Positions 30,638 through 39,275 of a stretch of 64,000 nt of DNA are shown here, piece by piece. The notes beneath the pieces are model-generated. The model saw only the letters and a program-made list of their open reading frames with translations. It did no database searches and had not been told where the DNA came from. Source of the DNA: Stenotrophomonas rhizophila (GTDB lineage Bacteria; Pseudomonadota; Gammaproteobacteria; Xanthomonadales; Xanthomonadaceae); contig NZ_RJKV01000002.1 in the NCBI RefSeq assembly GCF_003751305.1, positions 310,001 to 374,000 of the forward strand, in the 5' to 3' direction. The first letter of the stretch is position 1, and each line of letters opens with the position of its first letter. The translations under genes and the position numbers were made by a program.

Positions 30638-31450
30638 TCAATTTGCGAGCGTGTGGCGCCGCGCCTGGTCCGCGCGATCGGCGGCCCCGGCACTGACCAC
30701 GTCGCGCAGCACCGCCACGACGTGCTCCAGCTGCGCCTCGCTGAGCGCCACGTTCCGGCTGATGCGCATGTGCGCCTGCGCCTGCGACTCGGTCCCTGTC
30801 ATGGCCGACAGCGCGGCCACGGTGGCGAGCTCGCGATCACCCCAGTCGAGGTTGTCGCGCGCAAAGATCGCGCCGAACAGATGTTCCTTGAGGTAGCGGT
30901 CGATTTGAGGGGAGAACGCGAACAACGGGCCTGCGACCGGCTGACCCGACAACCGGGTCTGGTTGGCGGTGCCGACGGCCAGCATCTGGTCCGGCGCGGG
31001 CAGCGCGGTCGGTGCCTTCCCCTGCGCATCGTGGACGCCCTGTGCCTTGCGGTCCTCCACCACCGTCATGAAGGTGCCCAGCGCATTCAATGCGCGCGGA
31101 AAGCCTGCATAGGCGTAGAGCTGACCCAGGATTTCCTTGATCTCATTGATCGTCAGCCCGGCGTCCAGCGCGGCGCGCAGGGCCGGTTCGAGGCGGTGAA
31201 GATCGCCGGCCGCCGTGAAAGCGGCGATTGGCAGGATGGCCTGTTGGCGTGCGGAGAGAGCCGACTGGGTGTTCATGTGGATATCCGTGGTGTGGGCGGG
31301 GGCCGGGTGCTGCGCCAGCAGGGGCAGGGCCATGCCAAACAGAAGTGCCGCAGCGGCAGCCCGCAGGGTGGCGCGGTGGATGAGTCGGCCGTGCATCCGA
31401 TGATGCGATCGGGCAGCGACAGCGAAGGAGGGGAAAGGCGGGGTGGTCAT
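30638..31450 (-). CDS. Exported carboxymuconolactone decarboxylase-family protein
   Basis: A 270-residue protein from ATG 31450, preceded by AGGAG. An Arg-rich N-region and hydrophobic 'AAAAALLFGMALPLLAQ' suggest secretion. Two CMD/AhpD-like halves follow: 'AAGDLHRLEPALRAALDAGLTINEIKEILGQLYAYAGFPRALNAL' and 'NLDWGDRELATVAALSAM....MRISRNVALSEAQLEHVV'. The AhpD redox pair CxxC is absent from both, so peroxidase-reductant activity is doubtful. It lies divergent from a LysR gene that may control it. Confidence 0.85.
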   Translation of the reverse strand: MTTPPFPSFAVAARSHHRMHGRLIHRATLRAAAAALLFGMALPLLAQHPAPAHTTDIHMNTQSALSARQQAILPIAAFTAAGDLHRLEPALRAALDAGLTINEIKEILGQLYAYAGFPRALNALGTFMTVVEDRKAQGVHDAQGKAPTALPAPDQMLAVGTANQTRLSGQPVAGPLFAFSPQIDRYLKEHLFGAIFARDNLDWGDRELATVAALSAMTGTESQAQAHMRISRNVALSEAQLEHVVAVLRDVVSAGAADRADQARRHTLAN

Positions 31451-31568
31451 CGTGCGCTCCTGCGGGGATGGCCCAACGTGGGGCGCACCCATGGTGCCGC
31501 ACCGTTTTATGTGGATAAACCTGCAGGTCGCGAATAGAGTTATAAAAACGGCTTATCAATGGGCGACC

Positions 31569-32489
31569 ATGCGGCGCGACCACTACAACGACCTGCGCGC
31601 CCTGATGGCGGTGGCCCAGGAGCGCAGCTTCACCCGCGCGGCCGCGCGGATGGGGGTGTCGCAGGCTGCGCTGAGCTATACCGTGCGGGTGCTGGAGCAG
31701 CGGCTGGGGATCCGCTTGCTGACCCGCACTACGCGCAGCGTGACACCGACCGAAGCCGGTGAACGGCTGCTGGCGCAGATCGGGCCGCACTTCGCCAGCA
31801 TCGACAGCGCTATCGACGACCTGAGTGAACTGCGCGATCGGCCCAGCGGCACCTTGCGCATCAACAGCAGCGATCCGGCCAGCGAACAGGTGGTCTGGCC
31901 CAAGCTGCAGCCTCTGCTGGATACCTACGCGGACATCCGGGTGGAGATCACCGACCAGTCCAATCTGGCCGACATCGTCGCGGAGGGGTTCGATGCGGGC
32001 ATACGCCTGGGCGAGCAGGTGGCCAAGGGCATGATCGCGGTCCCGGTCACGCCGCCGCTCAGGATGGCCGTTGTCGGTGCCCCGGACTACTTCAAGCGGT
32101 GCGGGGTGCCGCGTACGCCCCAGGACCTGACCGTGCATGACTGCATCAACATGCGACTGCTGACCCAGGGTGGACTGTATGCGTGGGAGTTCGAAAAGGA
32201 CGGCCGCAGCGTGAACGTGCAGGTGGAGGGGCGGCTGACGTTGAGCAGTGTGCGCCTGATCGTCCAGGCGGCACTGGAGGGCCGCGGCCTGGCCTGCGTG
32301 CCGGACCTGATCGTGGCCGATGCATTGGCGGACAAGCGGCTGATGCGGGCGATGCAGGATTGGTGCCCGCCCTTTCCCGGTTTCCATCTCTACTACCCAA
32401 GCCGGCGCCAGAACTCGCCGGCGTTCGCGCTGCTGGTCGAAGCGCTTCGATGGTGTGGTGATGACGCACTGCTGAGAAAACCTCAGTAG
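31569..32489 (+). CDS. LysR-family transcriptional regulator
   Basis: A 306-residue regulator from ATG 31569. The N-terminal helix-turn-helix is 'LRALMAVAQERSFTRAAARMGVSQAALSYTVRVLEQRLGIRLLTRTTRSVTPTEAGERLL', followed by the substrate-binding domain ('GTLRINSSDPASEQVVWPKL', 'AGIRLGEQVAKGMIAVPV', ending 'GFHLYYPSRRQNSPAFALLVEAL'). Its start is 118 bases from the divergent CMD gene. The gap holds an AT-rich stretch with ATAA/TTAT half sites (about 31539-31557). It probably controls the CMD-ABM operon and perhaps the downstream MFS gene. Confidence 0.93.
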   Translation: MRRDHYNDLRALMAVAQERSFTRAAARMGVSQAALSYTVRVLEQRLGIRLLTRTTRSVTPTEAGERLLAQIGPHFASIDSAIDDLSELRDRPSGTLRINSSDPASEQVVWPKLQPLLDTYADIRVEITDQSNLADIVAEGFDAGIRLGEQVAKGMIAVPVTPPLRMAVVGAPDYFKRCGVPRTPQDLTVHDCINMRLLTQGGLYAWEFEKDGRSVNVQVEGRLTLSSVRLIVQAALEGRGLACVPDLIVADALADKRLMRAMQDWCPPFPGFHLYYPSRRQNSPAFALLVEALRWCGDDALLRKPQ

Positions 32490-32665
32490 TCCATGAACCC
32501 CGGGGCTGCTTATCAGTCCCCGCTGCGTGGGCCACCATGGCGCCCACTGAAAGCACGTCCGGGCTCTGTCGCGCGTCGTCCGCGCTGCCCAACGCCACGT
32601 CCCTGTCTCGTCCCTGCGCACTGTGCAGGGCGGCAACGCCATTCCTGTTCCAGAGAGTGCTCCCC

Positions 32666-33871
32666 ATGCCCCCTGTCGCCACCTCCCTCCCCGCGCAGAG
32701 CGACGCGCATCGCGCTGCCGCCGCGCCGGCGCACTGGGCCGGCATCTTCGCCATGACCCTGTGCGTGTTCTGCCTGGTCGCCTCGGAATTCATGCCGGTC
32801 AGTCTGTTGACGCCCATCGCCACCTCGCTCGGTGTTACCGAAGGATGGGCCGGCTATGGGATTGCCATCTCCGGTGCCTTCGCCGTCATCACCAGCCTGT
32901 GCATCGCCCGCATCGCAGGTGACCTCGACCGCAAGACACTGCTTCTGCTGCTCACCGTGCTGATGGGCATCTCCGGCGTCATCGTCAGCCTCGCCCCCAG
33001 CTATCCGGCCTACATGATCGGGCGCGCGCTGATCGGTGTGGTCATCGGCGGCTTCTGGTCGATGTCGGCCGCGATCGCGATACGGGTGGTGCCGGCCGCG
33101 AGCGTGCCCAAGGCGCTCGCCGTCTTCAATGGTGGCAATGCGCTGGCGACGGTCGTGGCAGCCCCGTTGGGCAGCTACCTCGGCGGCATCATCGGCTGGC
33201 GCGGCGCCTTTCTATGCCTGTTGCCGATCGCCGTGATCGCACTGGTGTGGCAATGGATCAGTCTTCCTGCACTGAAGCCGGCGCCTCGCCAGGCGACCGG
33301 CAGCATCTTCGCTGTTCTGCGGCGCCCGCTCGTGCTGCGCGGGATGGCCGCCGTCGGGGTGTTCTTCAGCGGTCAGTTCATGCTGTTCACCTACCTGCGC
33401 CCGTTCCTTGAAACGGTGACCCAGGTCAGCGTGGGCACGCTGTCGATGCTGCTGCTCGCGCTGGGGGTGGCCGGCTTCGTCGGCACCGTGCTTATCGGGA
33501 GCTGCATCAGGAAGAGCGTGTACCTGCCGCTGATGATCATCCCATTGGTCATGGCGGCCATCGCGGTGGGGCTCACCGTCTTCGGTCACTCCATCAGCAT
33601 GGCCTTCGTGCTCCTCGCTGCCTGGGGCCTCGTGGCGACGGCTGCACCGGTCGCCTGGTGGGCATGGCTGGCCCGGTCCATGCCCGATGATGCCGAGGCC
33701 GGTGGCGGGCTGATGGTGGCGGTCGTGCAGCTCTCCATCGCGCTGGGTTCCACGGTGGGCGGGCTGCTTTTCGACGGCAGTGGCTACCGCGCGACCTTCA
33801 TCGTCAGCGCGGCGGTGCTGCTTGTCGGTTCGCTGCTGGCTGTACTTGCCGCGCGCACCCGCACGTCATAG
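32666..33871 (+). CDS. MFS transporter (DHA1/arabinose-efflux type)
   Basis: A 401-residue protein from ATG 32666 with about 12 membrane segments. The first helix has 'CVFCLVASEFMPVSLLTPIA', the motif of drug/sugar-efflux DHA1 transporters, and loop 2-3 has 'RIAGDLDRKTLLLLLT'. Later helices are intact. It is downstream of the LysR gene on the same strand. Its tag stop overlaps the stop of the convergent LysR gene by six bases, with no terminator between. Substrate unknown. Confidence 0.9.
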   Translation: MPPVATSLPAQSDAHRAAAAPAHWAGIFAMTLCVFCLVASEFMPVSLLTPIATSLGVTEGWAGYGIAISGAFAVITSLCIARIAGDLDRKTLLLLLTVLMGISGVIVSLAPSYPAYMIGRALIGVVIGGFWSMSAAIAIRVVPAASVPKALAVFNGGNALATVVAAPLGSYLGGIIGWRGAFLCLLPIAVIALVWQWISLPALKPAPRQATGSIFAVLRRPLVLRGMAAVGVFFSGQFMLFTYLRPFLETVTQVSVGTLSMLLLALGVAGFVGTVLIGSCIRKSVYLPLMIIPLVMAAIAVGLTVFGHSISMAFVLLAAWGLVATAAPVAWWAWLARSMPDDAEAGGGLMVAVVQLSIALGSTVGGLLFDGSGYRATFIVSAAVLLVGSLLAVLAARTRTS

Positions 33872-34762
33872 TGCTGGATGGCGCAGCGCGTTGATGAGGG
33901 CGGCAAACGCAGGCGATCCCTGCCGGCGGTTGGGGTAGTAGAGGTGGTAGCCGGAAAACAGCGGACACCACTCGTCCAGCACCTGCACCAGCTGGCCGCT
34001 GGCGAGGTAGGGCGCGGCAAGATCTTCGGTCACATACGCCAGTCCAATGCCATCCACGGCGGCATTGATGACATGGAACATGCTGTTGAACACCAGCTGC
34101 CCCTCTCCCTTGACGCTGAATTCCTTGCCGTCCTTTTCGAACTCCCATGCATAGATGCTGCCTGCGGGCCGGTGACGGATGTTGACGCAGGGCAACCCCG
34201 TGATCTCGTACGGCGTACGGGGTTTGGGATGGCGCTGGAAGTACGCAGGCGAGCCCACCACCACCAGCCGCCAGTCCGGACCAATGCGGACGGCGATCAT
34301 GTCGTTGCTCAGTGCCTCGCCCAGGCGGATGCCCGCGTCGAAGCGTTCCTCGACCACGTTGGTGAATCCGTAGTCCACGTAGAACTCCAGCGTGATGTCC
34401 GGGTACGCGGCCAGGAACGTCGCCAGCCTGGGCCGGATCACCATCTCGATGGCATCGTCGCTGCAGGTGATGCGAAGGGTGCCGGCAGGGCGGTCACGGA
34501 GATCGCCGAGCGCATCCACGCTCTCGCCGATGGCGTCGAAATGCGGGCCGATCGAGCGCATCAGCCGCTCGCCCGCTTCGGTGGGCGCGACATTGCGCGT
34601 GGTCCGGGCCAGCAGCCGGACGCCCAGGCGCGCTTCGAGCTGTTTCAGGGTGTGGCTCAGCGCCGATGCAGAGACCCCGAGCCGTGCCGCGGCCTTGGTG
34701 AAGCTCTGCTCCCTGGCGACGGCCAGAAACGCCTGCAGATCGTTGGTTTTCAGGACAGCCAT
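33866..34762 (-). CDS. LysR-family transcriptional regulator
   Basis: A 298-residue regulator from ATG 34762. Helix-turn-helix: 'LQAFLAVAREQSFTKAAARLGVSASALSHTLKQLEARLGVRLLARTTRNVAPTEAGERL'. The effector domain ends 'FSGYHLYYPNRRQGSPAFAALINALRH', very similar to the LysR at 31569-32489, so the two are close paralogues flanking the MFS gene. It is divergent from the alpha/beta hydrolase gene, with 165 bases between the starts, and probably regulates it. Confidence 0.93.
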   Translation of the reverse strand: MAVLKTNDLQAFLAVAREQSFTKAAARLGVSASALSHTLKQLEARLGVRLLARTTRNVAPTEAGERLMRSIGPHFDAIGESVDALGDLRDRPAGTLRITCSDDAIEMVIRPRLATFLAAYPDITLEFYVDYGFTNVVEERFDAGIRLGEALSNDMIAVRIGPDWRLVVVGSPAYFQRHPKPRTPYEITGLPCVNIRHRPAGSIYAWEFEKDGKEFSVKGEGQLVFNSMFHVINAAVDGIGLAYVTEDLAAPYLASGQLVQVLDEWCPLFSGYHLYYPNRRQGSPAFAALINALRHPAL

Positions 34763-34927
34763 TGCTGATTCCGCATCAGGAGTCGGGCGCGATGCCCACA
34801 TTAACACCGCGATTTGTGAGCAGAGCTCAGTACGCCTTCCGCATTCCCCCGGCTAATCACGGTGGTTGCGGAGGGCTACCGTGGATCCGGCCCACCAACG
34901 CCCCGCATTTCTCGCTGAGTACCTCTC

Positions 34928-35962
34928 ATGAAACGACTTGCCCTGCTGCTGGCGCTGGCCGCCAGTTCCTTCACGACCCTGGGAGCCACCATGCCAACCG
35001 GTGCAGACAATTTCTACACAAGTGACACGGTCACCATTGAACGGGTGACCTTCAAGAACCAGTACCACATGGAGGTGGTGGGGAATCTCGTCCGGCCCAA
35101 GGCGGCATCGAACGCCACCGCGTCGGCCGCGGTGATCGTCGGCCACCCGATGGGGGCGGTCAAAGAGCAGAGCTCCATGCTGTATGCGCAGAAGCTGGCC
35201 GAGCAGGGCTTCGTGACCTTGGCGATCGATCTGCCCTTCTGGGGAGAGAGCGACGGCGAGCCGCGCAATCTGGTCGCCCCGGAGATGTACAGCGAAGCCT
35301 TCAGTGCCGCAGTGGATTACCTGGGGACCCGCGACTTCATCGACCGCACGCGGATCGGTGTGCTCGGCGTCTGTGGCAGCGGCAGTTTCGCCATCAGCGC
35401 GGCCAAGATGGATCCGCGGCTGCGCGCCATTGCCACGGTCAGCATGTATGACATGGGCGATGTGACGCGCAACGGTCTGGGCCAGTCGGTGTCGCTGGAG
35501 CAGCGCAAGGCGATGTTGGCCAAGGCGGCCGAGCAGCGCTACACCGAGTTCACCACCGGCAAGGGAATCTTCCTCGACTATCTTCCCATCCAGCTGCCCG
35601 CCGATGCCGATCCCGTGACCCGCGAGTTCTGGGCGTTCTACCGGACCCCGCGTGGCATCGCCATTCCCAAGGGCCGCACGCTGGAGACCACCCAGAACCG
35701 CATGCTGACCAGCGAAGTCCGCTTCGTGAACTTCTACCCATTCAATGACATCGAGACGATCTCGCCACGCCCGATGCTGTTCGTCGCCGGCAGCGAGGCC
35801 CACTCGCTGGAGTTCAGCCAGAAGGCCTACGCGCTGGCCGGGCAGCCCAAAGAGCTGTATCTCGTCCCGGGTGCAGGACATGTGGATCTTTATGATCGTG
35901 TTGATCGGATTCCGTTCGACAAACTCACCCGGTTCTTCGTTGCCAACCTGAGCGCCGACTGA
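34928..35962 (+). CDS. Exported alpha/beta hydrolase, dienelactone-hydrolase-like
   Basis: A 344-residue protein with signal 'RLALLLALAASSFTTLGA'. Core alpha/beta hydrolase motifs: 'AAVIVGHPMGAVKEQSS' (oxyanion region), 'FVTLAIDLPFWGESDGE', and the elbow 'GVLGVCGSGSFAISAAK' with Cys149 in the nucleophile position (G-x-C-x-S), as in dienelactone hydrolases rather than Ser esterases. The acid site is probably near 'LFVAGSEAHSLEF' and the His in 'PGAGHVDLYD'. Related to E. coli YcjY-type proteins. Substrate unknown. It is divergent from a LysR regulator. Confidence 0.87.
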   Translation: MKRLALLLALAASSFTTLGATMPTGADNFYTSDTVTIERVTFKNQYHMEVVGNLVRPKAASNATASAAVIVGHPMGAVKEQSSMLYAQKLAEQGFVTLAIDLPFWGESDGEPRNLVAPEMYSEAFSAAVDYLGTRDFIDRTRIGVLGVCGSGSFAISAAKMDPRLRAIATVSMYDMGDVTRNGLGQSVSLEQRKAMLAKAAEQRYTEFTTGKGIFLDYLPIQLPADADPVTREFWAFYRTPRGIAIPKGRTLETTQNRMLTSEVRFVNFYPFNDIETISPRPMLFVAGSEAHSLEFSQKAYALAGQPKELYLVPGAGHVDLYDRVDRIPFDKLTRFFVANLSAD

Positions 35963-35984
35963 GCCCAGGCAGGATGCAGGCTCG

Positions 35985-36015
35985 CATCGCTTCCGGGTAG
36001 CTCCCGGAAGCGATG
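35985..36015. terminator. Strong hairpin between hydrolase and NTF2-like gene
   Basis: CATCGCTTCCGGG / TAGCT / CCCGGAAGCGATG is a perfect 13-bp stem with a 5-base loop between convergent genes. There is no T-tract on either side. It probably acts as a bidirectional terminator or mRNA end stabiliser. Confidence 0.6.
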
Positions 36016-36038
36016 GCGTCCCGTCTGCCAGGTTCAGC

Positions 36039-36485
36039 TCAGGGCTTGATCTGGCCGGTCCAGGACTTGCTCATGATCTTCCACTGGCCATCGGTCTTGA
36101 GCAGAACCACGTAGTCCACGCCGTCCCAGCCGGGGTAATCCAGCATTACGCGGACGGCCGCCAGGTTGGTGGCCATGTCCACGATTTCATAGCGGCGCTT
36201 GCGCTGGGCCTCGTTGGCCGCCGGCTTGCCGTTGAAGCCCTCGGCGAACTGTTCCCCGGTCCGCATCTGCAGTGCGCTGCCACGGGCTTCGGAGTAACCG
36301 ATCATCACGCCGTCTGTCCGGAAGACGTCCTTGGCCAACGTGTTGTCGGCAGTGATGTAGGCGCGCATGAAGGTCTGCATGACCTTGTCCACCGCCTCAC
36401 GATCGGTGCTCTGCGCCATGGCCGAGGTGGGGAGCAGCAGGAACAGGCTGGCGGCAAGGCCGACGGATCGAATCGATACTTTCAT
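36039..36485 (-). CDS. Exported NTF2-like protein (lumazine-binding/SnoaL-like)
   Basis: A 148-residue protein with signal 'VGLAASLFLLLPTSAMAQ'. The mature part is an NTF2-like fold: 'DREAVDKVMQTFMRAYITADNTLAKDVFRTDGVMIGYSE' and 'AAVRVMLDYPGWDGVDYVVLLKTDGQWKIMSKSW'. A clear paralogue lies at 39270-39719. Family members can be enzymes or ligand-binding proteins; no catalytic residue is assured. It follows the PfpI-like gene in the same direction with a short gap. Confidence 0.83.
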   Translation of the reverse strand: MKVSIRSVGLAASLFLLLPTSAMAQSTDREAVDKVMQTFMRAYITADNTLAKDVFRTDGVMIGYSEARGSALQMRTGEQFAEGFNGKPAANEAQRKRRYEIVDMATNLAAVRVMLDYPGWDGVDYVVLLKTDGQWKIMSKSWTGQIKP

Positions 36486-36510
36486 GGTGTTTCCTCAGGG
36501 GTGTGGGAGA

Positions 36511-37356
36511 TCAGGGTTGAGCGGCTGCCTGGTTGGACGCCTGCACGGTGTGGATGCGAAGCGCCTCGACCACGGCCTGCGCCACCGGCGTGGCAGAGGC
36601 GTAGTTCTGCCCGGTCACCAGCCGGCCATCGACTTCGACATGCGGGTCATCGCTTTCCACCGTCCGGAAGGCACCGCCGCGGGACACGACGGTCTGGCGG
36701 ATCAGGAACGGGAACTGGTTGAAATAGGGCGCATCCTGCCGCTCATGCTCTTCCGGGTAGCCGCTGATGCGCTTGCCCGAGACCAGGTACTGGCCACCGG
36801 CAAGCTGGAGATTCACGATGCCGGCCGTTCCGTGGCAGACAGCCGAGATCACCCCGCCGTTGCCCTCGTAGACCTGCATCGCAATGCGCTGCAGCGCCAC
36901 GTTCTCGGCGACCCCGTACATGGCATTGCTGCCGCCCACGTAGTACACCGCCCGGTACTGCGTGGGATCGATCTGTGCCGGGGTGACGGTGCCGCGCAGC
37001 CCGCGCATGATCCGGGCATCGTCCAGACGGTGCGCCACGTCGTCGCTGACGTAGTCATCGAGAATCGGTACGGCGCCGCCGTCGGGCGACACGAAGTCCA
37101 CCGCATAGCCGGCGGCATGGAAGACATCCCAGGCATGCACCACCTCGCCAAAACTGACGCTGGCCGGGAGCGTGGAAGTTCCATGCACCGTGGCGCTGGC
37201 GATGATGAACAGGATGCGGTTCTGCTGGCCGCCGGCGGGCTGTCCCACGGCCGTGGGGACGGTGGTCCGCGGCGCAGCGTCGGTGGTGCAGGTACCGCCC
37301 AGCCAGACGCTGAGCAGGAGCAATACGAAGGTGGCGATGGTACGTAACGTCTGCAT
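36511..37356 (-). CDS. Exported DJ-1/PfpI-family protein
   Basis: A 281-residue protein with N-terminal hydrophobic 'TIATFVLLLLSVWLGGTC'. A DJ-1/PfpI domain follows: 'RILFIIASA', 'FGEVVHAWDVFHAAGYAVDFVSPDGG' (Glu71 of the catalytic pair), 'YRAVYYVGGSNAMYGV' and the nucleophile elbow 'ISAVCHGTAGIVNLQLAGG' with Cys174-His175. Relatives include glyoxalase III and protein deglycase-like enzymes, mostly cytoplasmic; the signal peptide here is unusual. It is upstream of and probably co-transcribed with the NTF2-like gene. Confidence 0.87.
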   Translation of the reverse strand: MQTLRTIATFVLLLLSVWLGGTCTTDAAPRTTVPTAVGQPAGGQQNRILFIIASATVHGTSTLPASVSFGEVVHAWDVFHAAGYAVDFVSPDGGAVPILDDYVSDDVAHRLDDARIMRGLRGTVTPAQIDPTQYRAVYYVGGSNAMYGVAENVALQRIAMQVYEGNGGVISAVCHGTAGIVNLQLAGGQYLVSGKRISGYPEEHERQDAPYFNQFPFLIRQTVVSRGGAFRTVESDDPHVEVDGRLVTGQNYASATPVAQAVVEALRIHTVQASNQAAAQP

Positions 37357-37446
37357 GGCGCTGACTCGCAGGAAGGAGCCAGCACCCTATCCAATCGCTT
37401 TCAAATCAATGTATTGCAGCGTCTTCCCGGAGTGCGGAAATCGATT

Positions 37447-38463
37447 CTAGGAGTGTGTGGCGGCCGTGCGGTAGGCCGCCGGGGTGACGCCCTCGCACTT
37501 CTTGAATGCGCTGTAGAAGGTCGACATGGACTGGAAGCCCGCTTCCTGCGCCACGATATCCAGCGGCTTGGGAGGCTGCTGTTGCAGGATCGCCTTGGCT
37601 TCGATCACCCGCAGTTGGGTGAGGTACTGCTTGAACGAGGTCTGGTTGTTGTCGTTGAGCAGCTGCGACAGCCGGGTCTGGGGCATGCCAAGCCGGCGGG
37701 CGAGGCGGGGCAGGGTCAGGGCAGGGTCCAGATGCAACCGCTCGCGCGCCATCAGCTCGGCCAGGGCCTGCAGTTGAACGGCGGCGTCGGACGCGGGGAT
37801 CCGACGGTCCTGATAGGGCTCGATCGTTGCCCGCCCCGCGCGCAGGCGGAGCCCGACCAGAACGCTTACCGCGAGAACGAACGTGAAGGACAGCGCGCCG
37901 ACGATATAGGACGTGTATCCCGCCGTGTAGTACGCGATCCAGATGATCCAGATGCCCCCCAGCGCGCCGAGCAGCAGCGGGGCGGACGGCGAGGACAGCA
38001 GCCGGGCGCGGTGGCGATACACCTGCACGGTGGTGAGCAGCAGATAGCCCAGCCAGGCATAGTTGATGCCCGGCGTGATGACGTACCGCCACAGTTCGAT
38101 GTTGCGGGTGTAGGGCAGCAGGACATTCACCGCCACGGCAAGCACCAGCAGCGCGGCAAGGTGCCACCGGCCGTTCGTGTCCGTCCCGGCAGTCTCCCGT
38201 TGGCTGGAGCGCACCAGAAAGTAGAGGCAGGGGCCGATCAGGAAACAGGCGGTCAGCCCGAGCTGGAGAACGACCAGCGGAATATCCGGCCAGAAGTGGA
38301 ACGCCACGGATTTTCCGGTCCGCACACCGACCATCAGGATCAGCAGCGACAGCCAGCGCTGCGTGGGCTCTCCCTTGGCGCGCCACCACAATACCGACGC
38401 CGCGACGATGCCATTGAAGGCGCCCAGCATGGCGAAGAAGAAGAGAAAGTGTTGGCTGAGCAT
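37447..38463 (-). CDS. Membrane-bound AraC-family regulator
   Basis: A 338-residue protein with about seven hydrophobic helices in the first 215 residues (for example 'FLFFFAMLGAFNGIVAASVLWW' and 'HLAALLVLAVAVNVLLPY') and a C-terminal AraC domain: 'LTLPRLARRLGMPQTRLSQLLNDNNQTSFKQYLTQLRVIEAKAIL' and 'DIVAQEAGFQSMSTFYSAFKKCEGVTPAAYR'. Such proteins sense an envelope or membrane signal and bind DNA from the membrane. It faces the unknown lipoprotein gene across 68 bases that contain an inverted repeat, and lies upstream of the PfpI/NTF2 genes. Confidence 0.9.
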   Translation of the reverse strand: MLSQHFLFFFAMLGAFNGIVAASVLWWRAKGEPTQRWLSLLILMVGVRTGKSVAFHFWPDIPLVVLQLGLTACFLIGPCLYFLVRSSQRETAGTDTNGRWHLAALLVLAVAVNVLLPYTRNIELWRYVITPGINYAWLGYLLLTTVQVYRHRARLLSSPSAPLLLGALGGIWIIWIAYYTAGYTSYIVGALSFTFVLAVSVLVGLRLRAGRATIEPYQDRRIPASDAAVQLQALAELMARERLHLDPALTLPRLARRLGMPQTRLSQLLNDNNQTSFKQYLTQLRVIEAKAILQQQPPKPLDIVAQEAGFQSMSTFYSAFKKCEGVTPAAYRTAATHS

Positions 38464-38475
38464 TGGCGCAGTATT

Positions 38476-38527
38476 GAGAAAATACGCGGCCCGTCAAGCG
38501 GGTCGCTTTTACCCCCGTGTATTCTCT
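38476..38527. promoter_or_regulatory. Inverted repeat between AraC-type gene and lipoprotein gene
   Basis: The left arm AGAAAATACGCGG (38477-38489) and the reverse complement of the right arm CCGTGTATTCTCT (38515-38527) agree at 11 of 13 positions, with 25 bases between. It fills the short divergent region and may be an operator of the AraC-type regulator. Confidence 0.4.
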
Positions 38528-38531
38528 GCAC

Positions 38532-39275
38532 ATGGATGACACTCAATTTCTGGCGCGGCGGCGCCTGCTGTTGGCCGCGCTTGCGGGCGCCGCATTGTTG
38601 CCCTCGTGCGCGCGTGGCAATGCGGTCGAGGGGGAGCCGGCCGTGCCGCTGCTGGAGCCGGGGCGGGCGGGGATGGCACCGTACCTGTTCCTGACCGTCA
38701 GCAGCGCCACGCGCAGCGTGGAGGAACTCGCGCAGCTGGTGCAGTCCACGCTGCTGCCGGCGTTGGCACCTGCAGACATCCTGCACGCGTATGGTCCGGT
38801 GGCCGGCGCGATACAGCTGTGGATGGCGCTGGAGCCTCACATGCTGGACCACTACGGGGTGAGCGTGGACGCCGCGCTGTCCCTGCTGGCGGGCGCCGTG
38901 GATGGCACCGTGGGCCCGGTGCCGGGCCGCAACACACTCGATGCGTGGGCGATCCAGCGCACCCACACCCGGGCCGAGGTGAACGCCAACGACATCACGC
39001 TGTCGCTGCCAGGCGAGAGCCACGCGCCGCTGTTTGCCCTGGGCAGCTCGCACTACGCGCTGGCGCCCCCGCCGTGGTCGAGCCAGGCCTGTTACTCCAT
39101 CATGCTCGAGCCACGACGTCGCGTGGTCGCACCGTTCGAGCGGCACTGCCAGGCACTGCTCGACGCTGCGGCCGACGTCCTCCCCGATGATCTGCAGATC
39201 CAGATGGGACGACTGGGGGATTTCATGAAGGCCGTGCCTACGCTGTACGTGAGCGTGGACGATGAAGACTCATGA
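38532..39275 (+). CDS. Putative lipoprotein of unknown function
   Basis: A 247-residue protein from ATG 38532 (a GTG at 38517 is possible; neither has a clear Shine-Dalgarno). Twin Arg 'ARRRLLLAALAGAALLPSC' gives a signal with a lipobox Cys near residue 26. The mature part has no motif I know; 'SVEELAQLVQSTLLPALAPADILHAYGPVAGAIQLWMAL' is helical. The RRR-hydrophobic arrangement also allows Tat export. It is divergent from the membrane AraC regulator. Confidence 0.7.
   Translation: MDDTQFLARRRLLLAALAGAALLPSCARGNAVEGEPAVPLLEPGRAGMAPYLFLTVSSATRSVEELAQLVQSTLLPALAPADILHAYGPVAGAIQLWMALEPHMLDHYGVSVDAALSLLAGAVDGTVGPVPGRNTLDAWAIQRTHTRAEVNANDITLSLPGESHAPLFALGSSHYALAPPPWSSQACYSIMLEPRRRVVAPFERHCQALLDAAADVLPDDLQIQMGRLGDFMKAVPTLYVSVDDEDS

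Noticed and set aside
30638..31450. AhpD-type alkylhydroperoxidase
   Set aside because: The CMD fold is clear, but neither half has the CxxC redox pair needed for AhpD activity.
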